From Lathyrus oleraceus (Eukaryota; Streptophyta; Magnoliopsida; Fabales; Fabaceae): a DNA stretch of 64,000 bases. Shown piece by piece: positions 12,302 to 24,114 of the stretch; within the stretch, counting starts at the first letter, position 1; each line of letters starts with the position of its first letter. A model generated the notes under the pieces. The model worked only from the letters and a program-made list of their open reading frames with translations, made no database searches and was not told the origin of the DNA. The stretch spans positions 422,015,319 through 422,079,318 of the forward strand of contig NC_066584.1 in assembly GCF_024323335.1 (NCBI RefSeq), in the 5' to 3' direction. The position numbers were made by a program, and so were the translations under genes.

Positions 12302-14008
12302 ATATTAATATTTTTCATGATTTAATTATTTTTGTGCATATTTTTAACTGTTTATAAATACTTTTGCATTTCCAAAAATAATGAAATTTTTTCTCCAACG
12401 TCTTTTGACCTTGTTTGACCTATGATAAATGTCTTGACCATTTATTTGGTGTTTTGAAGAAGTTTTAGGTTTTTGATCAAACATAATGTAATTTAATGCA
12501 TTTTTAATTGATTTTTAATGGTTTAATTGTGAATAAATTGTGTTGAGATATTTATATTGACTTGTGAAGTTTGACTATTGTATTTGGGCCTTGGTCAAGG
12601 TGGAATTGACTTTGTTGGATTAAAATCATTGGATTTTGGGGATTGATGAAATGTACATTTTATCTCCCAAAATGAATGAATGATTTTAATTTGATAAAAT
12701 CCTTTCCTTGTCCAATTTGGGTTTGTCTCATTTCCCCCTCCCTCTTAATATTCAATCCCCTTCTATCCTATTCATTCCATTGACCTATGATATCTCTACA
12801 TACTAAGGCTAATTGGTTGATAAACTAATACAAGTATGAATGAGATTAGGTTCACCCTTGTGGACTATTGGATTTGATCTGAGACTTGGTCTTAGAATTC
12901 GGAAACATTCCCTATGCTAAAGGACTTGGCCAATGCCAACTTTTCTGAAGCCAAGTCATTGTGAATTGAAATTTCATATGATGCAAGTATTAAGATCCCT
13001 CTTGAGTTCATCTGCTACATGGTCTTGATGCAAATGTGACTTTGAACCTGTGTCTAATGCCTTATTTTGAGCCATTCAAGGAGTATCTCATCTGATACAT
13101 GGGGAAGATCTTGAAGAAGAATATGAAGTTGCTAGCTTGGATGTTGGTATATTTATTTGATGCCTTGCTCTTCATCTTACTTTCTTATTGATATTGCTTT
13201 ATTTTAAAGTCCAAAAAGAAAAGTGGGTTTCTATATAACATTCTTGTCTATTGGATTGCATCCCATTGGTCAGATCTTTTCAACTCTTAGCTTTTAAATT
13301 TTTGCTTAGGATTAGTATCTTCATCTCCTCCCAATTTTTTAAATTTCAAATTTGTCCCTCTTTCAAAACCTTCTTTGCTTGTGATTTTAAACGTTGACTT
13401 TATTGCAAATGAGAAACTTTGGCCTTATGCCATTGCATTTTTTTAACTCCTTTTTCTTAATCAAATTTGTAAATGAACTTAACCATACTTGACTAAAAAT
13501 TTTTCAAAAGAAAAAAAGAACTAATACCCATTCAAACTCTATTAGGCCTTTTGTGCCTCTTCTAAACTTAAACTTTTTCTAAAAGCAATCAACTCATTTT
13601 GAAATTGTTACCATGAACTACGAGGTTTCGATCTCTCATTTTATATTGGTACGTAGGCACAAGTACGAAGGTCTTGTCAAACACAAAAATATAATTAATG
13701 AGTTCTTTTCTCATCCCCACACTCTATTTATTGCAAACATCTTTTATACCAAAACATATACGCACATAAAAAAGGGCTCCCTAGGAGTACCTAGGACACT
13801 TTTGGTGCTAACACTTTCCCTCTGTGTAACCAACCCCCTTACCTGTAATCTCTGGCATTTTACTATTTTTGATTTGAAAACTTCTTATCTTTGGGTTTTG
13901 TTCTTACTTTTCCCTTTTCCCTTGGAAACAATAAAAGCGCGGTGGCGACTCTGGTTTTATTGACGTTAATTTTATCCATAACTTAATGGTCATGAATTTA
14001 CCGCTACA
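12299..14008 (+). mobile_element. Truncated LTR ending at its natural 3' terminus (LTR B2)
   Basis: This repeats the last 1.7 kb of the LTR. It starts at a sequence equivalent to 10229 (GATCATTATTAATAT), joined to B1 through a shared GATCAT, and ends at ...TTACCGCTACA, the genuine LTR end. Its terminal 80 bases are closer to the start of E (21980, reverse complement) than to A or B1, so it probably belongs to the E subfamily. The next base (14009) is the RT gene of element D, so B2 looks like the right end of an element that inserted into D. Confidence 0.8.
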
Positions 14009-15279
14009 ACAACCTACAAAAGAGCAATGAATTCGATCTTCCATGATTTTATAGAGACTTTTATTCAAATATACATAGATGATATTGTCATTAAGTACGT
14101 TTTAGGGAAGAGTCATATAGACCATCTCGAATATCCTTTGCAAGGATGAGAAAGCAGGATCTAAAAATGAATCCTCTCAAATGCTCTTTTTACGTGCAGG
14201 CTGGAGATTTCTTAGGCTTTGTGGTCTATAAAAAGGGAATTGAAATAAACCAGAATAAGACCAATGCCATAATGGAAGCGAAAGCGCCATCAACAAAGAA
14301 AGAATTGCAGTCACTACTAGGCAAGATCAATTTCCTGAGGAGATTCATCTCAAACCATAGTGGGAAGACACAAGCTTTTTCACCATTGTTTTGACTCAAC
14401 AAGGAAAGGTTCGAATGAGGGAAGGCTCAACAAGAAGCATTCGATATGATTAAAGCATACTTGAGTCATCCATCAATCCTGACACCACCTTGTAGAAATA
14501 AGAGTATGAGATTATGCATATCAGCGTCTGACAAGACTTTAGAGAGCATGTTGGCTCAAGAGAATGATAATGGCGTCGAAAGAGCCATCTATTACCTTAG
14601 TAGGGTCTTAAATGATGCAGAAACTAGGTATAGCATAGTTGAAAAATTATTTTTATGCTTGTATTTCTCTTGTACAAAGTTGAAGCATTATATAAAACCT
14701 GTTGATGTTTATGTTTCATCTCATTTCGACGTTATTAAATATATGTTGTCCAAACCAATTTTGCATAGTCGGATTGGGAAGTGGGCATTAGCACTAACCG
14801 AATTTTCTTTAACGTACATGCCATTAATGGTTGTTAAAGGACAAGTGGTAGCAGATTTTATAGTCGACCACTCCATAGAGGAAAATGCACTGCACTACCT
14901 TGAACTAAAATCTTGGAAGTTGTACTTCGATGGGTCTGGTCACAAGGATGGAACATGCATAGGAGTGCTAATTATTTCTCCTAATAAAATTCCAACAAGA
15001 CTCAAGTATAGAGTAGAGGATCTTTGTTCAAACAATGAGGCCGAATATGAAGCCCTCATAGCCAGACTTGAAATATTTTTGGAACTGGGGGCCACTCGAG
15101 TCAAAATAATGGGTGGCTCAGAGTTAGTCATAAAACATATCACAAAAGAATACAAATGTATTAAGGAGAATTTAATTATGTACATCATAATAGCCAGTCG
15201 ATTACTAAAAAGATTCGAGATGGTTAATATTCAACATATACCTCGATTGGAAAATAAAGTGGCTAATGATTTGGTTTAA
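14009..15279 (+). pseudogene. Degenerate Tat-lineage pol: RT C-terminus, RNase H and archaeal-type RNase H (element D)
   Basis: The frame opens inside RT right after the LTR B2 end: TYKRAMNSIFHDFI, then the catalytic motif as YIDD. A frameshift or stop occurs at about 14145, RT continues (14146-14394, MNPLKCSF...LGFVV), and two further stops lie at 14392-14420. The 277-residue frame 14446-15279 holds a Ty3-type RNase H (AIYYLSRVL, ETRYSIVEK) and then a second, archaeal-type RNase H starting LYFDGSG and containing NNEAEYEALI. A dual RNase H is a hallmark of Tat/Ogre elements. The N-terminal RT, protease and gag of D are absent from the window. The element is clearly inactive. Confidence 0.85.
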
Positions 15280-16700
15280 ATTGCATCTGGGAATAAAATT
15301 TCAAAAGAAAAATTTCAAAAAGCCATCGAAGTCATAGGAAAAGTTGTATCAACTAAATTAATCCCTTCAGACTTAGAAAAGACAAAGCTAGGATACGTTG
15401 ATGAAGGAAACTTCGAAATATTGGCAATAGACAATCTGACAGATGAAGATTGGAAGAAACTAATAGTAGAATATCTACAGAATCCAACAACGTCTGCTGA
15501 TCGAAAAACCAGGTATCGAGTGTTAAGTTATGTTCTTTTGGGATTGGAGTTGTTTAATAAGTCTCCTGAGGGAGTTTTGCTTAAGTGCCTCAGTGAGTCA
15601 GAGGCATATTTATCCCTTTCGACCGTTCATAGTTGGGCGTGTGGGGCACACCAAGTTGTCCATAAGATAAAATGGCTTTTATTTTTCCAAGGGATGTATT
15701 GGCCTACTATATTGAAGGATTGCATTCAATTTGCAAAGGGATGCCATGAATGTCAGATACATGCTGGCATACAACATTTTCCCGCAAGCGAATTGCACTT
15801 TATCATTAAGCCTTGTCCAATTAGAGGTTGGGCTTTAGATTTAATTGGGGAATTTCGACCACCATAATCTAAGAGTAAAAGATATATCCTGGTGGGTGTT
15901 GATTATTTTATGAAGTGGATCAAAGTTATACCCTTACCAAACGTAAATCAGGAAGATGTGATCGATTTTATCTAGAAGCATATTATTTACAAATTTGGAA
16001 TCCCAGAGACTATCACAACAAATCAAGGGTCAATATTCACTTGTCGAAAGATGCAAGAATTTGATAAATAAATGGGTTTCAAATTGTTAACTTTGACGCT
16101 ATATTATGCTCAACCTAATGGACAAGTCGAAGCTGCTAATAAAGTGATCATTGGTTTGATTAAGAAGCATGTGGGGAAGAAGTCCAAAAATTGGCACAAA
16201 ACTTTAGAGCAGATTTTGTGGGCATGTCGTACCTCCCCCAAAGAAGCTACTAAGTCGACCCCTATTCGAATGACTTTTGGTCATGATGTTCTTCTACCAG
16301 TAGAGATTCACCTACAATCCAAAAGGATTCAAAGGTATCATGAAATTCCAACAAAGTCATAATGGAGCATGATGCTGGATGAATTAGTTAATCGGGATGA
16401 AGAAAGGTTAAATGCCTTGGAGTTATTAAAACGACGGAAGAAGAGAGTAGATAACTCTTATAACAGAAAGGTGAAAATCAAAAGTTTTTCGCCTGAAGAC
16501 TTGGTCTGGACATCGAAAGGATAGGACCTTAGGGAAGTGGTCTCCAAAATCGGAAGGCCCTTTTCAGATTTTGAAAGCATTTCCTAATGGTGCCTATAAA
16601 ATTGAGGAGCTTAATAAAGAGAAGAGGATCCTTATAGTAAATTGGAAATATTTAAAAAAGTATAGACCAGTACTCCAAGAGATAAAAATAAGAGACAAAT
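15280..16700 (+). pseudogene. Degenerate integrase of element D
   Basis: Continues the D pol after an in-frame stop at 15277-15279. Readable parts: the zinc-binding region (AHQVVHKIK...CHECQ, about 15645-15760), the first catalytic Asp region (GWALDLIG, about 15830), then a stop at 15865, VDYFMKWI, a second stop at 15972, TTNQGS near 16015, where the second catalytic Asp has become Asn, and GQVEAANK near 16110 with the catalytic Glu. A tail up to about 16700 has several stops. Integrase would insert the cDNA into chromosomes. This copy cannot function because of the stops and the lost Asp. Confidence 0.85.
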
Positions 16701-18139
16701 AGTTATATATAAGTTAATCAGAGCCGATATGGTAAAAGTGCCAAAATGGTTTACATTTGATTCGAAGGCCCAAAGGCCTAATATTCATTACAATTAAAAA
16801 TTATGTCTCATTACATCAAAAATAAGCAAAATGGAAAGGATACTAAAAAATTAGAAAGGAAGGTTGGCCTTGATCTGAAGGTACTTTGCTTTAAGAAGTT
16901 CCTGACGTTTCGCACATAAAGATCTCTTCGACCGAAGAAGTTTGATGTCAGACTCAAGTTTTCGAGCTTGTTTAACGACCTCCATGCCAAATTATAGCTC
17001 TTTAGCCATTAAGGCATCATCGAACTCTAAAAGTTCGCTTTTGCTTCTTTCTGCCTCAGAGATCTCCGCCTGAAGTTCTTCTGTTTGCTTCCTCCAATTA
17101 GAAATATCATGATTATGGCTTTCGATCTTTTCTTTATTCTTTTGTTTAGTTTTCTCAAATTCCATCGCCTTGTTGGTTGACTCGGTAGCAGAATCCCAGG
17201 TAGCTAATTCAGAACCAGATTTCCTTTTGATTTCCCCTGATAGCTGAGGTAGCAGCTTATGATCTGCAACAACTTGGTCGATCATAGTGCTTATCTCCTA
17301 TACAACATTGGCTACATTAGGGGAAGTTTCTAGCAGGTCGACTTGATTAAGAAGAGCCTTTAAGGTTGAGGGGGCAGAAGGATCAGCCAACATCAACAGG
17401 AACAAGCCACCTTTAAAGATCTTGTCCTTAATCTTGGAAAGCACTTCATCTGCAGGGGTGCTCGAAGGTTGATCTTTAGACACCGAAGCAGTGCTAATGC
17501 TTTTTTTAGAAGAACTTTCCCTACAACTTAACATAGTCTTCAAATATTCAACGGGTTGGCTTCGTTTCAGAATGGTCAGTCTTTCTGCAGAAAGGCCCCC
17601 AGTACAAGTTGTAGAAACTCCGCCGTCGGAATAACTTTAATAGTTGGAGTGACAAGAGTTTGGTTCTGGGCATGCCCTTCGCCTGTATCATCCTTCCTAT
17701 CTTCAGAGCCTTCATCATCATCACCAACAGGGACTAGGGTTTGGTTGCCTTCATTCTCTTCCTCCATCACCGTATCTTCGACGTAGCTACCTTCCTCTTG
17801 GGGATTGATTGTTCCTTCGATGTTGTATGAATTGTCTCCAGGATTGTCTCCATCTTTAACTAATTCAACAACCACCATGGGATCTCGGTTCACTCCAGCC
17901 TCATCTTCTTCGGTCAAAGCAGTTTCATGATCGGAGTCATTTCCGTGGGAGTGTTGAGTAGTAGTCTTTGGTGGTGAAGTATCAAGGTCACCAGAAGGAG
18001 GTTGGTTAATCTCACTCATGGAGATTTTTTCAGATGATGGTCGATAAGTGGGTGCACGAGCACTATTTAAGACATCCGCTATAGAAGCTGGCGCGAAGGA
18101 AGTTGTGGCTTTGGTTCGAACGAAGATACTTGCGCCACC

Positions 18140-18219
18140 CTGAAATCAACACAATCGAAATAATGAGGGGTGATAGAAAGTAAATAAACTAAGTAAAGCA
18201 GAGAACAATTTTGTTTTAC
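18140..18219 (-). other. Predicted GT-AG intron of the antisense gene
   Basis: On the minus strand the donor is AAG|GTAAAACAA and the acceptor is GATTTCAG|GGTGG, with an AT-rich 80 bp body. Splicing joins the DDK codons to a downstream acidic reading frame. Confidence 0.6.
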
Positions 18220-18498
18220 CTTGTCATCTTCGACCCCAGGGCTGGATTTGTCACTCTCACTTTGGGTCGCCGTTATCTTTTCCATTTCTTCAGTAGTAGT
18301 AGTAAGTGCAAAAGGCCTTTTCTTCGGGAGTTTTGCTAGAGGCTAGCTCAAAGTGTTGGTGACCTTCAATTGATGCTTCCTCTTTCTGGAAGTTAGGTCG
18401 AGCACCGAAGACAGCTCCTCTTCGTCAGATTCTATTACGACGGGGGTTTCTGTGGGTTTTTGGATTTTGATGGGACTTATAGGAGGTTTTCGAGCAGC

Positions 18499-18572
18499 CT
18501 AAATCAAGAATTGAAATGTCAGCATCATTAAACATAACAAAAGAAAAAATAAAAGAGAAGGAAAAAATATAC
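18499..18572 (-). other. Predicted GT-AG intron of the antisense gene
   Basis: The donor is CAAAG|GTATATTTTTTCC and the acceptor is TTGATTTAG|GCTGC. It is 74 bp long and T-rich before the acceptor, typical of a short plant intron. Confidence 0.6.
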
Positions 18573-18652
18573 CTTTGTAGGCTTGCTACATCCCTTAGTC
18601 TTTGATTCGACTGGTCTTCTGATGGTGGGTTTCTTAGGTGGAACCCTGATGG

Positions 18653-18744
18653 CTAAAAGAAAATAACAAAAATTAGTTAGTGTCAACAAAGAGTAAAAAT
18701 CCTAAAAAAGGGGTTTGCTTCGAGGAAAAACTCATGTGTCACAC
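18653..18744 (-). other. Predicted GT-AG intron of the antisense gene
   Basis: The donor is GAAG|GTGTGACAC and the acceptor is TTTTCTTTTAG|CCATC, 92 bp. It separates the exon with the FPDWF region from the basic, Pro-rich exon. Confidence 0.6.
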
Positions 18745-20877
18745 CTTCATATATCCCTGATTCGATGCGAACATCTTCGATCCCTATATAAAGATGCCCT
18801 TTGAAACTGTCTAGATTATGCTTAGCCGCAACCACCCGCTGAGATTTTTTTGGGACTGATGTCGAAGTATCTTAATGGAGTCCCCACAAATAAACCAGTC
18901 TGGAAATGGAGGGGCAGGGGCCACTCCAAAGTCAGCACTAGGCAGTGGAGGGAATTTTGGGGGAAATAGTTCGAAAGCCATTTCGTAGCGTTTCTCATGA
19001 GGAACATACGAAGGAATATTTAGACTTTCCATTTTCTTTGGAATTTTTTCTTTGAGAGTGACAGCTGCTTCGCGGATGGTTCGACTAAGATCATCAGGCA
19101 TATAGGCAGTTTCAAAGTAGTTTTGAAAAACTTGGAATTCTTTGATAAACGTGTAAGTACCTTTTCTGGTCTTTTCCTAGACAAGAAGAAAAGCTTTCTG
19201 AAAGAGTTGGATAAAGGAAGAGAAATAACATAACTCTTCAATGTAGTATTTGGTCCACCATATCCCAAACTTTCGACTGCAGAGGAAGTTAGGCTTGAAG
19301 TTAAAAGGATTAAGTTGGGTCCTGCTAGTATATCTGGCTATCTGCTTGAGGGAAGTGACTTCATTGTGGACTACATTGTAGAGAAGGAGGCTACCCTTTT
19401 TGTTATAAAAGCACTTTTTAAGAACCTGAATTAACCCGAACTGTCGAGCGACAAGGTTGGGTTGATAGGTGATCAAAGTAACTTGAACCTTTGAAGGATT
19501 AAATCGAAGGGTTAGGATCCTGGGGGTCAAGAAAGCTTCCCAAATCAGTAAAGATTTTGTCTCTTGTTTCTTGGATGGAGATGGGAAAGTCCTGGTAAAC
19601 CATCCTGGAACATAATTTCTGGAGGCAAATGGGGCCATGATCAAAGTTAAAACATGGCGCTTGGAGAACATCGTTATGTAGCCCATGATAGTTTGTTGCA
19701 AGGCTTGCCCTTCGTCACTGGGAGTCAGCTGAGCTAGTCAAATGCCTTCGATCCTTCTGTTTTTAACCTCCTCAGCTTCTTCATTAACGAGGCCTTTGTT
19801 TGGTAGACTAGCCTCGAAGGTGGCATCGAGCCAGAGTTGCAATAGCCAAAAGGGGTCAGAGAGGAGAAGATTCCCTTTTTTTGCCCAAATTCTTCAATTG
19901 AGCGACTCCATCACTCAATGAATCATAGAGACTTGCCAATATCATCTCACTTAGACAAATATCATGTCCAGCATGTAGTTGATTCGCCAAGGTGAGATAT
20001 TTCTTGGCAACTTGCAAAGACTTCGAGCAGAAGACAGAGTGAGACAACCGTAGGGCCAAGAAAGCTATGTGCTTCACGTTGGAGACGGTGTCAATATCTT
20101 TGTCATGATAATGGGCAATGTGAGTCGAATATGCTGCTCAAGAGGTCGAAAATGTTATGGTGTCTGCAACATCGATTTCAGGATCGTAGGTATGCCTAGT
20201 AGGTTTTAGCCCTATGATAGCGGCTAAGTCGAAGAGCGTTGGTGTGGCCATGCCACATGGAATGTGAAAATTATAGTGTTTACTATCCCAAAATTACAAT
20301 GAATAAACCAACATATAAGTGTTATACTCTAACTCTATCTTCGATAACATGATTAGGTCATACATACCCGTGTCTTTCCAGTTCTGGAATTTAGCTTTCT
20401 CTATTTTCTTTAACCAATCTAAATAATCAGTGGGGTCTTTGAATGTGGGGCTGTAGTGGAAAACTCTGAATCCATTGTTCATAAACCTTAAATCTATGGT
20501 TTCATTAGCCTTAGGGTTTTCAGTGGTGGGTATTCCAGTCATACGGTTTTTTGCTTGCCCTATAGGCTTGCATTTGTGATAAGAGGGGAAATATTCTCTA
20601 AGCTTACTAGAATCAATGTCTAAATCAGTTAGAGGCCCAGATAATGCATGAGTTTTTTTCCAGAAACAGAAACAGGGGTAAGTACATGAGAAGCATAGAT
20701 TCTGCGTTGTTCCTCCATTTTGGGTTCTGGTATGTATTGTTGGTTACCCACCGTTATTGGAGCAGGTAATATGGTGAAAGGAGGAAGCTCTGAGATCTTC
20801 TTGGGAGCTTTTATTTTAGTAGATGTGGTCTTGATATCTACGCTTACTTATTTAGGGGTTTTGCTTGAAGTTTCCAT

Positions 20878-21345
20878 TTCTGTTGGAGATTGAAAGAGAG
20901 AAATCTGGGTTTTGTGGTTCAAGATTATTTGAAGAGAAATAGCTGGAGCGTTTGGAAGTTCAGAAAGCGTAAAGTTTGAAATGGGTAAGTTTGTGGGTTT
21001 TATAGGCGTGCTTGGAATAGAAAACGCTTCAAATCAGCATTAATAGTTGACAAGTTAGTGGGACACGTGTCTTCCTTGGGAAGTGTGATGGAGACATGTT
21101 AATTAATGTCTGAACCCATGATTTCCTAGAGTCTAGGAAACATGATGAGTGAAAAGATTCGGTTGTGGGCTGAGGAGACGTGGTTAGAAAAAAGGTAATG
21201 ATGATTCTGACGTCACCATAAAACTAGAGAAACTGAAATGTTTTACAAATTGGAACACCTGGCAAAATGTCAAAGTTGTTTGAGGCGTAGAAGTGTATTC
21301 TCAAAAAAATGTGTTTTACTCTCATATGTCGAAAATAACATATTT
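20878..21345. other. Spacer between the antisense gene and the 3' LTR of D
   Basis: Holds the presumed leader and promoter of the antisense gene (minus strand) and the sequence before the D polypurine tract (plus strand). No open frame or further element recognised. Confidence 0.5.
20998..21004 (-). promoter_or_regulatory. TATA box candidate for the antisense gene
   Basis: The minus strand reads CCTATAAAACCC. It lies about 120 bp upstream of the ATG at 20877, giving a leader of roughly 90 nt that is pyrimidine-rich (ATTTCTCTCTTTCAATC), as in many plant mRNAs. This is a sequence match only; no transcript evidence is available. Confidence 0.45.
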
Positions 21346-21356
21346 GGGGGGCAATT
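21346..21356 (+). promoter_or_regulatory. Polypurine tract of element D
   Basis: GGGGGGCAATT directly precedes TGTTAGCTC, the LTR start. This is the expected plus-strand primer site and confirms that D runs on the plus strand. Confidence 0.75.
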
Positions 21357-21979
21357 TGTTAGCTCATAATTTTGACGCCCACTGTAGAGTTACCAAAAGG
21401 GAAATCCTATGAATAAATATTTCGACCATGTAGATATGTTTCGACCGAATATGGTATTAAAGAGATCCAATTGAACTTCCCTGGGTAATAAGGGCTAGCA
21501 TGCAGTTAGGACTTAGAAATATTTCTTCAAATGGTTGAAGGAGGTTTTCGATTGGAGATTCAAAATTCAACTAAAGGAGGGAACTGTGCTCTTATCTGAA
21601 ACTACTGAGGTACACGTGGGGCATAATGGATAGTTGCATCCATGCAAAGTGCCATGTGTCTCGACGCGATTGAAGGGCCGTTAGAAACAGTTATTTTGAT
21701 TGAGAATAAATAAAGGGTCTTTGTGTTAGGATCAAGTGTGTGTAAAAATTTGTACAAAGTCCGTAAAATTTACCAAGTACCCGTGGGAAGAGGACCCATA
21801 AATTAAGAAATGTACGTTTGTTTACACCATTGTTAGTTATTTTGATGTAATACTATTTACCTTTACTTTTCCAGAAAGACATCTTTTTACTTCTTTATTT
21901 CAAACAGTCTTTTTCTTCTTTACTTCAAACAGTCTTAATACTTCTTCATTTCGAACATTTGCTTTCACTACTCGGTTAT
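21357..21979 (+). mobile_element. 3' LTR of element D, cut by Ogre E
   Basis: Starts TGTTAGCTCATAATTTTGAC after the polypurine tract, contains an AATAAATAAAG box near 21705, and is interrupted at 21979/21980 where the LTR of E begins (TGTAGCGG). The remaining end of this LTR is not seen in the window. Length to the break is 623 bp. Confidence 0.75.
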
Positions 21980-23940
21980 TGTAGCGGTAAATTCATGACC
22001 ACTAAGTTATGGATAAGCTTAACGTCAATAAAACCAGAGTCGCCGTCGCGCTTTTATTGTTTCCAAAGGAAAAAGGGAAAAGTACGAATAAAACCCAAAG
22101 ATAATAAGTTTTCAAATCAAAACTAATAAAATGCCAGAGATTACAGATAAGGGGGTTGGTTACACAGAGGGAATGTGTTAGTACCCAAAGTGTCCTAGGT
22201 ACTCCTAGGAAGCCTTTTTTATATGTATATGTGTTTTTGGTATAAATGATGTTTGAGAAAAATAGAGTGTGGGGTGAGAAAATAATTCATTGAATGTATT
22301 TTTCTGTTTGAGAAGACCTTCGGACTCGTGCCTACGTACCAACATAAAAATGAGGGATCAAAACCTCATAGTTTGTGGTAACAATATCAAAGTTGGTGAA
22401 TTGCTTTTAATAAAAGTTTAAATGAAAAGGCACCAAGGGGCCAAAAAAATTGAATGGGTTTGTTAGTTCTTTTTGTCTTTTTTTGAAATTTTAAGTCGGT
22501 ATGATTAACTTTATTTACAAATTTGATTTAAGAAAGAGTTTGAAAATTCAATGACATAAGGTCAAAGTTTCTAATCATTTAAATAAAGTCTAAGTTTGAA
22601 ATCACAAGCAAAGAAAGTTTTTGAAAAGGGGGAGAGATTTTTAAATTTAAGAAGTGGGAGGAGATGAAGAGGTTATCCTAAGCATAAAATTAAAAGTTAA
22701 TAGTTGAAAACATCTGACCAATGTCATGTAGAAACCCATTTTCCCTTGGACTTTGAATCAAGCAATAATCAACAAGCAATTAGCAATATCAAACATCATG
22801 AAGATCAAGGCATCAAATAAAGGTAGCTATGTCCAAACAAGAAACTCCATAGCTAGCAGTCTTATTTGTCTTCTCATGTATCAGATGAAATATTCCTTGA
22901 TCAACTCAGAAGAAAGCATCAGGCACAAGATCAAAATAACAGTTAGCACCAAGACAAAGCAACAAATGAATTCAAACAGAGTCCCAAGGCTTGCATCAGA
23001 TGAAGGCTCAATTCACCATACCTTGGTTTAAGAATGTTGGCATTGGCCATGTCCTTTTTGCACAGGGAATGTTGCCTGATCCTAAGTCCAAAAGTTCATA
23101 TCAAGATAAATAGTCCACCAAACATTTTTTTAGGGTTTTTGTTGTTTATTATGTATTTTAAGGTCCTAAAACTACAAGCAAAATCAAAATGCACAAACAA
23201 ATATATACAATCACAAGATATGGCTCAAATGAGCAAAGTCAAGATGACATAAACATAAACAAGTTAAATGAAATGTAAATGTAAATGAATGATAAATGAA
23301 TGAAAATTAAAGTTCATAAAGTAAATGACTTGAAAGTAAAACAATATTAATAAGAATTAGTTAAGTGTTAGTGGTGTTTTTGTTTTTTTAATGGATTAAG
23401 TCATTCTTTGGAGAACACTTAACCACCCATTCACAAGCATGGATCCTTAAACCAAGATATCTTCCACGGGAAGGATAAAACGTCAAGTTTCCACACAATA
23501 CCATGAAGGGTGGGAAACTTACAATCTCACTTACTAGAATGATATGCCTTTAGGGTCAAATTTATCTCTATGTTAAGCAATCGTAATTGGACTTATGTAA
23601 AAGTCACAACTATCTGAGGTCGAACAATAAAAAACTAGGTGTTAATGCATGTTAGGGATTTGGTATGATGAACCAAACTCCTAAACCATACCACACACTA
23701 AAAGAAAAGATAAAGAGGGACGAACCTATCTCATATATACTAGTGTTGGTTCATATGACATAAGGTCATTGATGAACTAATTAGCCTTAAGACATTAGAG
23801 ATTTCATTGGTCAATGAAAAGAATGGGAAAGAATGGGGATGCAATTTAATTTGGTTAAATCCTAAAACCTCTTAAAAACACCAAATAAATGGCCAAGAGA
23901 TTTATCCTAGGTCAAACAAGGTCAAAGGACCTTAGACAAA

Positions 23941-24114
23941 AAATTTCAAAATTAATCCAAAAAAAAACATTTAATGATTTTTAAACAATTAAAAATATGC
24001 ATAAAAACATTTAAAAATATGCATACAAAATTTCAAAATTAATCCAAATAAAAACATTTAATGATTTTTAAACAATTAAAAATATGCATAAAAACAATTA
24101 AAAATATGCAGAAA
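23941..24114. repeat. 87-bp tandem duplication in LTR E
   Basis: AAATTTCAAAATTAATCC...AAAAATATGCATA occurs at 23941 and again at 24028, with a shorter echo of AATTAAAAATATGCA after it. AT-rich and private to this LTR copy; A, B1 and F have a single unit here. Likely replication slippage. Confidence 0.75.

Larger units (their letters stand above)
16851..20877 (-). pseudogene. Intron-containing antisense gene inside element D, plant mobile domain (aminotransferase-like) type
   Basis: Lies between the integrase of D and its 3' LTR, on the opposite strand. Pieces in order: an N-terminal region from an ATG at 20877 (METSSKTPK, then a stop at codon 10); DLRFMNNGFRVFHYSPTFKD (20294-20542); a helical region VAKKYLTLANQLHAGHDICL (19856-20077); FASRNYVPGWF and FNPSKVQVTLITYQPNLVAR (19177-19701); MPDDLSRTIREAAV...FPDWF (18811-19101); an acidic linker (17576-18285); and a charged, coiled-coil-like end stopping at 16851. 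Three introns read as clean GT-AG: 18653-18744, 18499-18572 and 18140-18219. A TATAAAA lies at 21004-20998, about 120 bp before the ATG. Frameshifts and stops show it is decayed. The similarity to plant mobile domain proteins is from memory of the family and needs a profile search. Antisense ORFs at this position are known in other Tat elements (Grande, RIRE2). Confidence 0.65.
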
